Positions 35,222-44,488 are shown, counted from the first letter of the stretch. The stretch: 64,000 nucleotides of DNA from Echinicola rosea (GCF_005281475.1 NZ_CP040106.1:1493501-1557500); one strand, 5' to 3'. Notes: generated by a model from the letters alone, not told the origin. Numbers and translations: made by a program.

Positions 35222-35788
35222 TTAAAGTGCTTTTGGGTCGGCATAATGCAGCAGCGTATTGCCGTTTGCAAATTGCCTGGATTCTTTTAGTACCAAAGAA
35301 AAGGGAAGTTCGATATCCTGAAATAGCTGTTTCCCCTTACCTAATATAACGGGATTGATGATAATACGGTATTCATCAATCAGATGATTGCGGATAAAAC
35401 AGGCTGCGATGGATGATCCGGCAAAGAGTACCAAATCTTTTCCAGTTTTAGCTTTTAGGGATTGGATAAATTTAGGATCGACACGATCAATGATTTTCCC
35501 ATTCCATTCAGCGACCTTGAGTGTTTTGGAGAAGACCAGTTTTGGCGTATCGTTCATCACTTGGGCAAATGCCCCTTGCTGTTCAGGCCAATGCTTTAAC
35601 ATTAGTTCATAGGATTTACGGCCGTAGATAAATGTGTCCACTGAGGGAAAGAAATCCATCATATAGGCATCCATCTCCTCATTCCATACGTGCCAACTGA
35701 TGTCTCCATTCTCGCCTTCAGTATATCCATCCAGAGACACCATCATGGACAAAATGATCTTGCGCCGTGGTGTAGGGTTAAGAGACAT
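35222..35788 (-). CDS. RibD C-terminal/dihydrofolate reductase family protein
   Basis: This 188-residue cytosolic protein resembles the reductase domain of RibD and DHFR-like proteins: RRKIILSMMVSLDGYTEGEN, DTFIYGRKSYELMLKHWPEQ, DTPKLVFSKTLKVAEWNGKI and the NADPH-binding-type KTGKDLVLFAGSSIAACFIR. The typical C-terminal RIIINPVILGKGKQLF follows. It probably reduces a small substrate with NADPH, but not necessarily folate or riboflavin precursors. The ATG at 35788 (MSLNPTPRRK) overlaps the DinB-like gene by 11 bases, consistent with coupling. Confidence 0.87.
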   Translation of the reverse strand: MSLNPTPRRKIILSMMVSLDGYTEGENGDISWHVWNEEMDAYMMDFFPSVDTFIYGRKSYELMLKHWPEQQGAFAQVMNDTPKLVFSKTLKVAEWNGKIIDRVDPKFIQSLKAKTGKDLVLFAGSSIAACFIRNHLIDEYRIIINPVILGKGKQLFQDIELPFSLVLKESRQFANGNTLLHYADPKAL

Positions 35789-36305
35789 TGTGGTAAGAAT
35801 TTTTGGGGAGCTTGGCAATGATCTTTTCTAGCTGATAAACATGTCTTCGCGTATGGAAAATGGTAAACCACATCCATTCCAATCGGGTAAATTCACCATA
35901 TTCTGGAATAATGAAGTCCAGGCACACCCGATGGAGATCTTCATCTTTTAGTGCTTTCAGTTCCTCGATTCTTTCGGTTAATTGACGGATAAGTTGAGCT
36001 TTAGAGATAGGGTTGTTATCAGGAAGGATCGCTTCTGGTGATGCCATCTTTATTGTAAAGTCCAAAAAAACGTTTTTGATATCCCATACTTTTTGGTCTA
36101 CTTGTCGATCACATGCCGCGGTATTTCCTTTCAAGGTATATGCCACCGCATAAGATTTGAAGAGATGGTTCCCAACCTGTGCAGCGGTCCAAGAGCCTTC
36201 AAAAGGAATGCTGTTGAGCTGGTTTTCTGATAGGTCCTTCAAGTGGGAAATCAACTGTGTGCTGATTTCCTCAAAGGCTTCAAATACATTTTTAGCTGCG
36301 TTCAT
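35778..36305 (-). CDS. DinB-like four-helix protein
   Basis: This 175-residue protein is a DinB/YfiT-type four-helix bundle: FEAFEEISTQLISHLKDLSE, GSWTAAQVGNHLFKSY with the first metal-ligand His, and FTRLEWMWFTIFHTRRHVYQ with the C-terminal His pair. DinB-type enzymes use a metal and may act as thiol-dependent transferases, for example with bacillithiol. The ATG at 36305 (MNAAKNVF) is preferred over an upstream start at 36374, which would run into the next gene. It lies 7 bases after the PhnB-like gene. Confidence 0.8.
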   Translation of the reverse strand: MNAAKNVFEAFEEISTQLISHLKDLSENQLNSIPFEGSWTAAQVGNHLFKSYAVAYTLKGNTAACDRQVDQKVWDIKNVFLDFTIKMASPEAILPDNNPISKAQLIRQLTERIEELKALKDEDLHRVCLDFIIPEYGEFTRLEWMWFTIFHTRRHVYQLEKIIAKLPKNSYHNVS

Positions 36306-36312
36306 AAATCTT

Positions 36313-36729
36313 TTATTTTTGATCCAATGGTAAGAGGACTTGCCATTTCTTACCGAATTTGTCTCGGAGGACACCGAAAGTATCGCCCCAAAACTGTTTT
36401 CTCACTGGTTCATATACTTTGCCACCTTTGGCCAGCTGATCAAAGCATCGGTGTATTTCGGCTTCATTATCAAAGGTAAGCTGAATGCCCATGTCATTCC
36501 CTGGCTTGTGACCATCTGCCCCTTGCATGTCAGTAGCCATCAGTACCAGATCACCGTTGCGGAGTTCTGCGTGCATGATTTGGGCCAGTTGTTCCTTTGG
36601 TGTCTGTTCGGCCATGGGGCCATCTGCCATGGTCATTAAGTTTAGATCACCTCCCAGACATTGCTGATAAAAGGTCATGGCTTCTTGACAGTTTCCGTCA
36701 AAGCTTATGTAAGGATTTATCTTGATCAT
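36313..36729 (-). CDS. PhnB-like VOC family protein
   Basis: This 138-residue protein is a PhnB-type VOC protein with KINPYISFDGNCQEAMTFYQ at the start, then LGGDLNLMTMADGPMAEQTP, MHAELRNGDLVLMATDMQGA and a closing WGDTFGVLRDKFGKKWQVLL. The family lacks a consistent enzyme function. Proteins of this type occur near regulators in small-molecule response clusters. It lies 4 bases after the first VOC gene and 7 bases before the DinB-like gene. Confidence 0.85.
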   Translation of the reverse strand: MIKINPYISFDGNCQEAMTFYQQCLGGDLNLMTMADGPMAEQTPKEQLAQIMHAELRNGDLVLMATDMQGADGHKPGNDMGIQLTFDNEAEIHRCFDQLAKGGKVYEPVRKQFWGDTFGVLRDKFGKKWQVLLPLDQK

Positions 36730-36733
36730 GGTG

Positions 36734-37144
36734 TTAGTCGTTTGGTATTGCCGTTTCGTTCATAAAACAAAGTTCCCATTGGTGGCCATCGGGATCAGCA
36801 AAACTGTGCTGATACATCCAGCCTTGGTCCAAGGGGGCCGAATAAGTGCTGCCTCCCGCATCGATTGCTTTTGTAACCATTTCATCTACGGCAGCTTTGC
36901 TGTCCATATCAATGGCAATGAGCACCTCGGTGGTCTTGTTGGCGTCTGCGATTTCTTTTTTGGTAAACTGCCTAAAGAATGGTTCCGTTAGGAGCATCAC
37001 GTAGATATTATCCTCATTGATGACCAAACATGCGGCTTTCTCGTCGGAGAATTGTGGGTTGAAATTAAAACCCAAATGTTCGAAAAAGGCTCTAGATTGG
37101 GAGAGATCCTTAACCGGTAAGTTTACGAAAATTTTACTTGGCAT
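36734..37144 (-). CDS. VOC family protein, first gene of the detox-like operon
   Basis: This 136-residue VOC protein starts MPSKIFVNLPVKDLSQSRAF, continues FEHLGFNFNPQFSDEKAACL and ends YQHSFADPDGHQWELCFMNE with the C-terminal metal-type Glu. The position of conserved residues suggests a glyoxalase/bleomycin-resistance-like fold. It is the promoter-proximal gene of the six-gene operon, and it faces the divergent GlxA-type regulator gene across a 116-base intergenic region. The substrate is unknown. Confidence 0.87.
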   Translation of the reverse strand: MPSKIFVNLPVKDLSQSRAFFEHLGFNFNPQFSDEKAACLVINEDNIYVMLLTEPFFRQFTKKEIADANKTTEVLIAIDMDSKAAVDEMVTKAIDAGGSTYSAPLDQGWMYQHSFADPDGHQWELCFMNETAIPND

Positions 37145-37260
37145 GATGTCTATTATTTTAGGTTCAATACAAATTTACAAGACTTTCTATACATTGCAGG
37201 TGTGTAAATACGACTAACTAAGGGGTTGATTGCGACGGGTTTATTGCCTATCTTAGTAGC

Positions 37261-38259
37261 ATGAAGCATGTAACGATTCTCGTCCCCAAGGGACATTTCA
37301 GTTTGGTCAACATAGAGGGAACCCACCATATTTTTAGTTGGGTAAATGAATGGCTGGCGCAATCGGGACGTCCGCCATACTTTGACATTCAGCTGGCCGG
37401 TCTCTCTCAGCCTGCATTGCAAAGCACCGGGATTTATGAAATCAATCCTGGACGGCTGATTAGCGAAGTGCATAAGACGGACTTGATCATTATTCCAGCG
37501 GTTCATGGTGATATCGACCAGGTACTGGAGGACAATAGGCCATTTTTTCCTTGGATTATTAGCCAGTACAAGGCTGGGGCTGAAGTAGCCAGTTTGTGTA
37601 TTGGTGCATTTTTGCTGGCCGAATCGGGACTGTTGGATGGGAAAAAAGTGGCTACCCATTGGCAGTTTGCCAATGACTTTCGCAAGCGGTATCCCAAGGC
37701 AATTATGGTAGATGACAAAATTCTTACGGATTCGGATGGACTTTATACCAGTGGTGGAGCATTTTCCTTTACCAGTTTGCTGGTATATCTCATCGAGAAA
37801 TTTCAAGGCCGTGAAGCGGCAATCCTTGCAGCCAAATCATTCATGATTGACATTGATCGTAATAGTCAGTCTCCCTTTATTCTTTTCAGTGGCCAAAAAG
37901 AACATCACGATGATGCCGTGCTCAATGCCCAAAAGTACATTGAGGATAACTTTCAGGATAAAGTCACTGTAGATGACTTGGCCAGTAGATTTGGAGTGGG
38001 CAGGAGGAGTTTTGAGCGGAGATTTAAGCAAGCTACGAGCAATACTGTTGTAGAGTATATGCAGCGTGTGAAAATCGAAGCAGCCAAGAAAGCACTAGAA
38101 AAGGGCCGTAAAAATGTCAGTGAGGTAATGTACGATGTCGGCTATAGCGATACGAAGGCATTTAGATCGGTTTTCAAAAAAGTTACTGGTCTATCTCCTG
38201 TACAGTACCGAAATAAGTACGCTCCCCAAGAGGTAAAGAAAGCGCTCTTGTCCAATTAA
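37261..38259 (+). CDS. GlxA-type AraC regulator with DJ-1/PfpI domain
   Basis: This 332-residue regulator has an N-terminal DJ-1/PfpI-like domain (about residues 1-190), with a nucleophile-elbow Cys in ASLCIGAFLLAESGLL and a following KKVATHWQFANDFR. A C-terminal AraC DNA-binding domain follows with two HTH motifs: VDDLASRFGVGRRSFERRFK and VSEVMYDVGYSDTKAFRSVF. GlxA-type proteins sense small molecules and control detoxification or amine genes. It is divergent from the six-gene VOC/DinB/RibD operon and probably controls it (inference). TATCTTAG at 37249-37256 resembles a -7 box but lies very close to the ATG. The stop codon lies inside a MITE-like repeat. Confidence 0.9.
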   Translation: MKHVTILVPKGHFSLVNIEGTHHIFSWVNEWLAQSGRPPYFDIQLAGLSQPALQSTGIYEINPGRLISEVHKTDLIIIPAVHGDIDQVLEDNRPFFPWIISQYKAGAEVASLCIGAFLLAESGLLDGKKVATHWQFANDFRKRYPKAIMVDDKILTDSDGLYTSGGAFSFTSLLVYLIEKFQGREAAILAAKSFMIDIDRNSQSPFILFSGQKEHHDDAVLNAQKYIEDNFQDKVTVDDLASRFGVGRRSFERRFKQATSNTVVEYMQRVKIEAAKKALEKGRKNVSEVMYDVGYSDTKAFRSVFKKVTGLSPVQYRNKYAPQEVKKALLSN

Positions 38260-38428
38260 CCTCAGTTCGATTATAAAATCGTCACTGCGAGGCTTAGAGG
38301 GAGATATGAGGGGTGGAAGCCGTGGCAGCTCGCCGCGGCGAGTTGCCACACCCTTTAGCAACCCACATCCTCCTTGAAAGGGTTCGCAATGAAGCTTTTA
38401 ATACTAAAATTAAGTCGAGCTCAGGTAA
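38257..38428 (-). repeat. MITE-like palindromic repeat family 1, copy 1
   Basis: This copy of about 172 bp lies in reverse orientation relative to 46493-46666 and 61744-61915. Ends are imperfect inverted repeats (TAACCTCAGTTCGAT and, inverted, TTACCTGAGCTCGACT). The center is a near-perfect 28-bp palindrome of GTGGCA...CTCGCCGCGGCGAG...TGCCAC. It fills the space between the GlxA-type gene and the S1/P1 nuclease gene and supplies the TAA stop of the former. Confidence 0.85.
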
Positions 38429-38448
38429 TTAGCAATTTTCCAACCCTC

Positions 38449-39219
38449 TTAACCGTAAATTTCATTGAGAATGCCCGCCAACCTAATGCCGCCAGCCAGC
38501 AGGCGCTGTTCGATTACGGGAAAAGTAACATAATCATATTCGTAAGATAATCGTTTGCTCTCTGGCAAGTCGTAAACGATATCCCGTAACTGGACAGCTT
38601 CATTTAGCCAGTCGGCATATGAGGCAGCCTGGAGTTTTTTTACGGTTTCCTTATCAGCTTTTCTGTTGAGGTGATCGGCCAGCTCGGTATAGCTCAGCTT
38701 TTGACGGTCAATGACCTTGGTGTCCCACACGGTATGTAGGTTGGTGCTTTGGCCAAAATAAGTAACTCCCACTTCGTTGCCGCCTTTGTCCTCACCGGTG
38801 CCTACATGGAGTGGTTGATGGAGGTCGCCCACGATGTGAATGAGCATTTTCAGGTTTTCTTGTCTTTTGACCAAAGATAGGGGCTTGTTTTTGAGTTCAT
38901 CGATCAGCCTCAGCATGACGCCATAGGCATCTCCATCTTCTTCTTGGATCTCAGGCTCATAGCCCTTGCCCTCATGGACGGTTAAAAAATGCCAGGTATA
39001 AGCGTGGTCATATGCCCTGTCTGAGCGGATTTCGTCCATCCAGTTGGCAGTCATGGCCAAGGATGTCGGCCCTAGTATGGCCTGAATGTTTCGCTGGGCC
39101 TTTTTGCTGAGGTGCCATTCGGCAATTTGTCCGACTACCCGATGACCTGTTTTTCCCCAACCAAAGGATAGGGAGTTTATCATGGTGCAAAGCACAAGCG
39201 CAAAGAAAAGCTTTTTCAT
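38449..39219 (-). CDS. S1/P1-type secreted nuclease
   Basis: This 256-residue nuclease has a signal peptide (FFALVLCTMINSLSFG). The predicted mature N-terminus is Trp (WGKTGHRVVGQIAEWHL), as in S1/P1 enzymes where that Trp ligates zinc. Further ligand motifs are ANWMDEIRS, DHAYTWHFL, MLIHIVGDLHQPLHVG and NLHTVWDTKVID. It should cleave single-stranded DNA or RNA and remove 3'-phosphates, possibly for phosphate or nucleotide scavenging. It is the last gene of a minus-strand run with M20 hydrolase, SPOR lipoprotein and secA, with a gap of 11 bases after the hydrolase gene. Confidence 0.92.
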   Translation of the reverse strand: MKKLFFALVLCTMINSLSFGWGKTGHRVVGQIAEWHLSKKAQRNIQAILGPTSLAMTANWMDEIRSDRAYDHAYTWHFLTVHEGKGYEPEIQEEDGDAYGVMLRLIDELKNKPLSLVKRQENLKMLIHIVGDLHQPLHVGTGEDKGGNEVGVTYFGQSTNLHTVWDTKVIDRQKLSYTELADHLNRKADKETVKKLQAASYADWLNEAVQLRDIVYDLPESKRLSYEYDYVTFPVIEQRLLAGGIRLAGILNEIYG

Positions 39220-39230
39220 GGTTTCCGATA

Positions 39231-40424
39231 TTATGCTTCTGACATCAACTCATTGATGGCTATCCATGCCATCAGTCCAGCACCGACTTCCAGTGCACTT
39301 TCATCAATGTCAAAGGTAGGCGTATGGACGCCGCTTGTGATGCCTTTTTCTTCATTTCGTATTCCCAATCGATAGAAGCAGCCGTCCATTTCTTGGGTGT
39401 AATAGGAAAAGTCCTCCGCAGCCATCCAAATGTCCAAGTCTTCCACATTTTCTTCACCAAGGTATTCTTGGGCGGCCTTGTAAGCCCTGTCGGTCAATTC
39501 TGGAGCATTTTTTAAAAAAGGATAACCTTTGCGCACCTCAAAATCCACGGATCCTCCCATGCCTTCGGCAATCCCTTCAGCTATCTTGACCATTTTCTTA
39601 TGGGCTTCAGCTCTCCACTCTTCGTCCAGCGTACGGAAAGTCCCTTGTATATTGACTTCATTTGGAATGACATTGGTAGCGCCCAGGGCTTCGATACGGC
39701 CAAAGCTAAGGACGGAAGGAATCTTCGGGCTGGCATTGCGGCTGATCACTTGCTGAAGTGCCACGATGATATGCGAGGCAATCAGAATCGGATCGACCAA
39801 GGTCTCCGGCATGGCACCGTGACCGCCTTTGCCGATGACTTTTACATAAAGCTCATCCGCACTGGCCATGTACATGCCTTTGCGAAAGCCTACTTTGCCG
39901 GCATCGAACAGGGGCATTACGTGCTGGCCAACGATTCCGCTGGGACGGGGATTTTCCAAGGCTTTGTCCTTGATCATTAACGAAGCTCCACCAGGAATTT
40001 TTTCCTCCCCAGGCTGAAAAATGAGTTTTACTGTTCCTTCAAATTGGTCCTTTACGGCATGAAGGATCCGTGCCGCTCCCAAAAGGGAGGAAGTGTGCAC
40101 ATCGTGTCCACAGGCATGCATGACCCCTTCATTTTTGGATTTGTAGGGGACATCATTTTGTTCGATGATGGGCAGGGCATCCATGTCTGCACGCAATGCG
40201 ATGACTTTTTTGGAAGGATTTTTTCCCTCTATCAGTGCAACCAGTCCAGTGTTGGCTTTGCGCTCAATATTGGTAATGCCGATTTCCTGCAAATGCTTTT
40301 CCACAAAGGCGCAGGTATTGTGCTCTTCGAAAGAAAGCTCCGGATTGGCATGGATATGCCTGCGGATTTCTATCGTTTGATTAAGCTGGCCAGCGGCCAA
40401 CTTCTTGATGGTTTCTTTCAGCAT
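39231..40424 (-). CDS. M20 family amidohydrolase/peptidase
   Basis: This 397-residue cytosolic enzyme belongs to the M20D amidohydrolases (hippurate hydrolase/IAA-amino-acid hydrolase type). Motifs are RRHIHANPELSFEEHNTCAF, IALRADMDALPIIEQNDVPY, MHACGHDVHTSSLLGAARIL with metal ligands, KLIFQPGEEKIPGGASLMIK, and the dimerisation-domain GGHGAMPETLVDPILIAS. The C-terminal AAEDFSYYTQEMDGCFYRLG is complete. It likely hydrolyses an N-acyl amino acid. It sits 5 bases after the SPOR lipoprotein gene. Confidence 0.92.
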   Translation of the reverse strand: MLKETIKKLAAGQLNQTIEIRRHIHANPELSFEEHNTCAFVEKHLQEIGITNIERKANTGLVALIEGKNPSKKVIALRADMDALPIIEQNDVPYKSKNEGVMHACGHDVHTSSLLGAARILHAVKDQFEGTVKLIFQPGEEKIPGGASLMIKDKALENPRPSGIVGQHVMPLFDAGKVGFRKGMYMASADELYVKVIGKGGHGAMPETLVDPILIASHIIVALQQVISRNASPKIPSVLSFGRIEALGATNVIPNEVNIQGTFRTLDEEWRAEAHKKMVKIAEGIAEGMGGSVDFEVRKGYPFLKNAPELTDRAYKAAQEYLGEENVEDLDIWMAAEDFSYYTQEMDGCFYRLGIRNEEKGITSGVHTPTFDIDESALEVGAGLMAWIAINELMSEA

Positions 40425-40429
40425 GGGGG

Positions 40430-40981
40430 TTATTTCGCTTCTTCGATTTCTTCTTCCTCTTCCTCCTGGTTACCAAAGCGCTGTTGGATGATCCTGGCGC
40501 TTGGGAATTCCTGTTTGATGGTATGGAAGAGTGATTGTGCCTCTATTCGGTTTATGTACCTGCCGACCTTTACCAAGTAGCGGGGTTGCTCGTATTCCAT
40601 TTCCGCTTTTACCTGTGATGGCAGCGTATTGTAGAGCTTATTTCTGGTAGAAAAAGCCTTTTCCCTGTCCACACCGCTATATACTAAAATGGTAAAGCCA
40701 TTATAAACGCCTCTATCAGCGTTCTTATTGGCAAAACTGGTCAGTGAGGCTTGCAGATCGTTGTCCACGGGATCCCCTGCTTCTGCACTTACAGGACCAC
40801 TGCTCTGGGAAGGTACTAGGTTTTCCTCCTTAGGAAGGTCAGGATAAGTGGTGCGGTAAGAGGACAGGTTTTCTTCGTAGTTATTGTAGGCTGCAGCGGA
40901 TTTGCTCATTTTGCTTCCCCCTGCACATCCTGCCAATACCGTGACTACGAAAATGGAAAGATAGGCTATATTCTTTTTCAT
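40430..40981 (-). CDS. SPOR-domain lipoprotein
   Basis: This 183-residue lipoprotein has signal peptide and lipobox VTVLAGC near residue 19. A disordered linker of about 60 residues follows, then a SPOR-like domain with YNGFTILVYSGVDREKAFST, RNKLYNTLPSQVKAEMEYEQ and YLVKVGRYINRIEAQSLFHT. It ends in a Glu-rich tail. SPOR domains bind peptidoglycan lacking stem peptides. It lies 9 bases after secA and 5 bases before the amidohydrolase gene, so it is in the same transcript as secA. Confidence 0.82.
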   Translation of the reverse strand: MKKNIAYLSIFVVTVLAGCAGGSKMSKSAAAYNNYEENLSSYRTTYPDLPKEENLVPSQSSGPVSAEAGDPVDNDLQASLTSFANKNADRGVYNGFTILVYSGVDREKAFSTRNKLYNTLPSQVKAEMEYEQPRYLVKVGRYINRIEAQSLFHTIKQEFPSARIIQQRFGNQEEEEEEIEEAK

Positions 40982-40990
40982 AGTGTTTTT

Positions 40991-43900
40991 TTAATCTTCT
41001 ATAACAACACACTTGCCAGAACTGATGTCCTGTTCCACACTTTTGTATTTCACGTCTTTTTTTACATTACCATTGGTGTACTGTACTGAAACACGGTCAT
41101 TTCGGCCGTATGCTTTTTCTGACTTTCGTGGAGCGACTACCTGTTTTTGAGCTCCCCTGTTCGCAGAAGCAGCGGCTTGTGCAGCCCTGTTGGCATGGGG
41201 GTTCAGGGTACTGTTGGCTTCTTCCTTGGAAGCTTGGACCTTGGGCTCAGGTTGTTTTTGTGCTTGGGCAGCACGTACCTGATCTGGGTTTTGCTTCGGC
41301 AGCTCTGCCTTTGCCAAGAAGGAAATTACGTCCTCGTTCAATTTGCCTACAAAGCGCTTGAACATTTCGAACGCCTCGAATTTATAGATCAACAATGGGT
41401 CTTTTTGCTCATACACTGCGTTTTGTACGGATTGTTTCAAGTCGTCCATGTCGCGTAGATGCTCTTTCCAGTTTTGGTCGATGATGGCCAGGGTGACATT
41501 CTTCTCTACCGCACGGATCAAATCACGGCCTTCATTTTCAATGGTGGATTCCAAATTGCAGACTACACCAATTTGCTTGATACCATCAGTAATTGGGACC
41601 ATGATTTCTTTGACCGTAGCTCCCCTGTTTTCATATACATCTTTAAGTACGGGCAATGCACGGTCAGTGACGTGCTGGTTTTTGGCAACATAGTTTTTAT
41701 AGCAGGCATCAAAAAGCTCTTGGCTCAATGTAGCAGCCGGCTTAGATTTAATGTCATCTTCAGTGAATTTATAATCAATGCCAAGTGAACTATAAATATT
41801 CATGCGGAGGCTGTCCATATCTTCAGTGGACTTGGCTACTTCTACAATGCCTTCACACACGTCGTACATGACATTGAGGATGTCCAGTTCGAGTCTTTCG
41901 CCCATCAGCGCATTCTTTCTTCGCTTGTACACTACCTCACGCTGGGAATTCATGACATCATCATATTCCAAGAGGCGTTTACGCACGCCGAAGTTGTTTT
42001 CTTCCACTTTGCGCTGGGCCCTTTCGATGGATTTGGAAATCATGGAGTGTTGGATCACCTCACCTTCTTCCAGTCCCATGCGGTCCATGAGCTTGGCGAT
42101 ACGTTCTGAACCAAATAAACGCATCAAACTATCTTCCAGGGAAACAAAGAACTGGGAAGAGCCCACGTCACCTTGACGTCCTGCACGTCCACGAAGCTGT
42201 CTGTCCACACGTCTGGATTCGTGACGTTCTGTGCCGATGATGGCCAGTCCACCAGCCTTTTTGGCTTCCGGCGTCAGCTTAATATCCGTACCACGACCGG
42301 CCATATTGGTGGCGATGGTCACCGTGCCCGGTTTACCCGCTTCGGCTACTACTTCAGCCTCCTTGGCGTGTTGCTTTGCGTTGAGTACCTGGTGTTTGAT
42401 TTTTTTGAGCGTCAGCATTCTGCTGAGTACCTCTGAGATCTCCACGGAGGTAGTACCCACCAATACCGGTCTTCCTGCATCGGTCAGCTCATTGATTTCA
42501 TCCACTACTGCGTTAAACTTCTCTCTGACCGTTTTATAGACTTTATCATCACGGTCATCCCGCTGGATAGGCTTATTGGTAGGAATTACCACCACATCTA
42601 ACTTGTATATTTCCCAAAATTCCCCAGCTTCTGTCTCGGCAGTACCCGTCATACCGGATAGTTTGTGGTACATCCTAAAGTAATTCTGGAGCGTAATGGT
42701 CGCGTATGTTTGGGTGGCGTCTTCTACTTTTACATTTTCCTTTGCCTCGATCGCTTGGTGAAGGCCATCTGAGTACCTTCTTCCTTCCATCACACGGCCT
42801 GTCTGCTCATCGACAATTTTGACCTTGCCATCCACCAAGATATACTCGGTGTCCTTTTCGAACATACAATAAGCCTTCAGCAGTTGGTTTACCGTGTGGA
42901 TACGCTGGGCCTTGACACCATAATCCTTGATGATCTCCTCCTTGCGAATGAGTTTTTCTTTTTCATCGATGGATTCGTCTTTCTCCATTTCGGCGATTTC
43001 TGTACCAATGTCCGGAAGGATAAAGAAACTGGTGTCTTCGTTTTTCTTGGTGATTACCTCGATGCCATTGTCGGTAAGGTCCACGGTATTGGATTTCTCA
43101 TCAATGGTAAACAGCAGCGGCTCGTCCGCCTCCGGCATCATGCGCTTGTTGTCCTGTAGGTAATAGTTTTCAGTTTTTTGGAGGACTACCCTGATGCCCG
43201 GCTCGGAGAGGTATTTGATCAATGGCTTGTACTTGGGCATGCCTCGGTAAGCCCGGAAAAGTGCCAATCCGCCTTCTTTCTGATTGCCTTCGCCGATCAG
43301 CTTTTTGGCAGTAGAGAGATAGCCTTGGATCAATTTTCGCTGTTCATCTACCAAGGTCGAGACCCTTGGTTTCATTTCATAAAACTCATGCTCGTCGCCC
43401 CTAGGGACAGGGCCGGAAATGATCAGCGGTGTTCTGGCATCATCGATCAGCACGGAATCGACCTCATCGATCATGGCAAAGTGATGCTTTCCTTGCACCA
43501 GGTCGTCGGCATTGCGAGCCATGTTGTCACGCAGGTAGTCAAAGCCAAATTCATTGTTTGTACCGTAAACGATGTCCGAATTGTAGGCCTTTCTTCTTTC
43601 GGGGGAGTTGGGTTTGAACTTATCGATACAATCTACCGTCAAGCCGTGGAACTCAAATAATGGTGCATTCCACTCACTGTCCCTTTTGGCAAGGTAGTCG
43701 TTTACCGTTACGATATGCACGCCACGTCCGGCCAGGGCATTCAGGTAGGCCGGAAGGGTGGACACGAGCGTTTTACCTTCACCAGTGGCCATCTCGGAGA
43801 TTTTACCTTTGTGAAGGGCGACACCACCGATCAGCTGTACATCATAGTGAAGCATGTCCCACGTGATCTCGGTACCTGCAGCTAGCCATTGGTTATGCCA

Positions 43901-44374
43901 GATGGCTTCGTCGCCGTTGATTTCCACATTATCTTTTCTGGCCGAAAGCTCCCGGTCATAGTCATTGGCCTTTACGACCAGTTTGCCGTTTTCCTTAAAC
44001 CTCCTGGCCGTTTCCTTCATTACAGCAAAAGCCTCGGGAAGTACTCGCTCGAGTACTACTTCCAAGGCTTCGTTACGGTCTTTTTCGACTTTGTCGATCT
44101 GATTAAAAAGGGCGTCTTTTTCGTGGACCTTGTCCGGCGCCAACGCATCGATTTCTCCTTTGAGAGAGACGATATTGTCATCAAAGGACTTTAATTCCGT
44201 ATCGACAATTCCTTTGATTTCTATGGTTTTGTTTCGTAGCTCCTCATCTGTGATGGATGAAAGCTGGTCAAATGCTGCGTTTATCTTTCCTACGAAAGGG
44301 TATAATTCTTTTATATCCCGGTCTGACTTGGTCCCGAAGACTTTGGTCAGCCCCTTTGCGATAAAATCTAACAT
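40991..44374 (-). CDS. secA: Preprotein translocase ATPase SecA
   Basis: SecA drives post-translational protein export through SecYEG using ATP. The 1127-residue protein has the Walker A MATGEGKTLVSTLPAYLNAL near residue 197, the DEVDSVLIDDARTPLIISG motif near residue 300, and the later helicase motifs VLVGTTSVEISEVLS, TIATNMAGRGTDIKLT, GTERHESRRVDRQLRGRAGR. It is longer than the E. coli protein because of insertions typical for Bacteroidota. The C-terminus is Gln/Ala-rich and ends GKCVVIED, without the Cys-rich zinc motif. It leads a run with the SPOR lipoprotein, M20 and nuclease genes. Confidence 0.97.
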   Translation of the reverse strand: MLDFIAKGLTKVFGTKSDRDIKELYPFVGKINAAFDQLSSITDEELRNKTIEIKGIVDTELKSFDDNIVSLKGEIDALAPDKVHEKDALFNQIDKVEKDRNEALEVVLERVLPEAFAVMKETARRFKENGKLVVKANDYDRELSARKDNVEINGDEAIWHNQWLAAGTEITWDMLHYDVQLIGGVALHKGKISEMATGEGKTLVSTLPAYLNALAGRGVHIVTVNDYLAKRDSEWNAPLFEFHGLTVDCIDKFKPNSPERRKAYNSDIVYGTNNEFGFDYLRDNMARNADDLVQGKHHFAMIDEVDSVLIDDARTPLIISGPVPRGDEHEFYEMKPRVSTLVDEQRKLIQGYLSTAKKLIGEGNQKEGGLALFRAYRGMPKYKPLIKYLSEPGIRVVLQKTENYYLQDNKRMMPEADEPLLFTIDEKSNTVDLTDNGIEVITKKNEDTSFFILPDIGTEIAEMEKDESIDEKEKLIRKEEIIKDYGVKAQRIHTVNQLLKAYCMFEKDTEYILVDGKVKIVDEQTGRVMEGRRYSDGLHQAIEAKENVKVEDATQTYATITLQNYFRMYHKLSGMTGTAETEAGEFWEIYKLDVVVIPTNKPIQRDDRDDKVYKTVREKFNAVVDEINELTDAGRPVLVGTTSVEISEVLSRMLTLKKIKHQVLNAKQHAKEAEVVAEAGKPGTVTIATNMAGRGTDIKLTPEAKKAGGLAIIGTERHESRRVDRQLRGRAGRQGDVGSSQFFVSLEDSLMRLFGSERIAKLMDRMGLEEGEVIQHSMISKSIERAQRKVEENNFGVRKRLLEYDDVMNSQREVVYKRRKNALMGERLELDILNVMYDVCEGIVEVAKSTEDMDSLRMNIYSSLGIDYKFTEDDIKSKPAATLSQELFDACYKNYVAKNQHVTDRALPVLKDVYENRGATVKEIMVPITDGIKQIGVVCNLESTIENEGRDLIRAVEKNVTLAIIDQNWKEHLRDMDDLKQSVQNAVYEQKDPLLIYKFEAFEMFKRFVGKLNEDVISFLAKAELPKQNPDQVRAAQAQKQPEPKVQASKEEANSTLNPHANRAAQAAASANRGAQKQVVAPRKSEKAYGRNDRVSVQYTNGNVKKDVKYKSVEQDISSGKCVVIED

Positions 44375-44488
44375 AGTAGTTATTGTATATTATAATTGGG
44401 CTTAAAATTACTTTCTTTTTATAACAATCGGTAGTTTTTAACCGTTCGATTGGTCTTGGATATTAAATGGTTATCAAATACTGTGTAA

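Noticed and set aside
38257..38428. Possible CRISPR or tRNA-like structure in the palindromic repeat
   Set aside because: There is only one copy per locus, without spacers, and the fold is a simple hairpin, not a cloverleaf.
41110..44194. Plus-strand frames opposite secA, up to 160 codons
   Set aside because: They are antisense shadows of a highly conserved gene.
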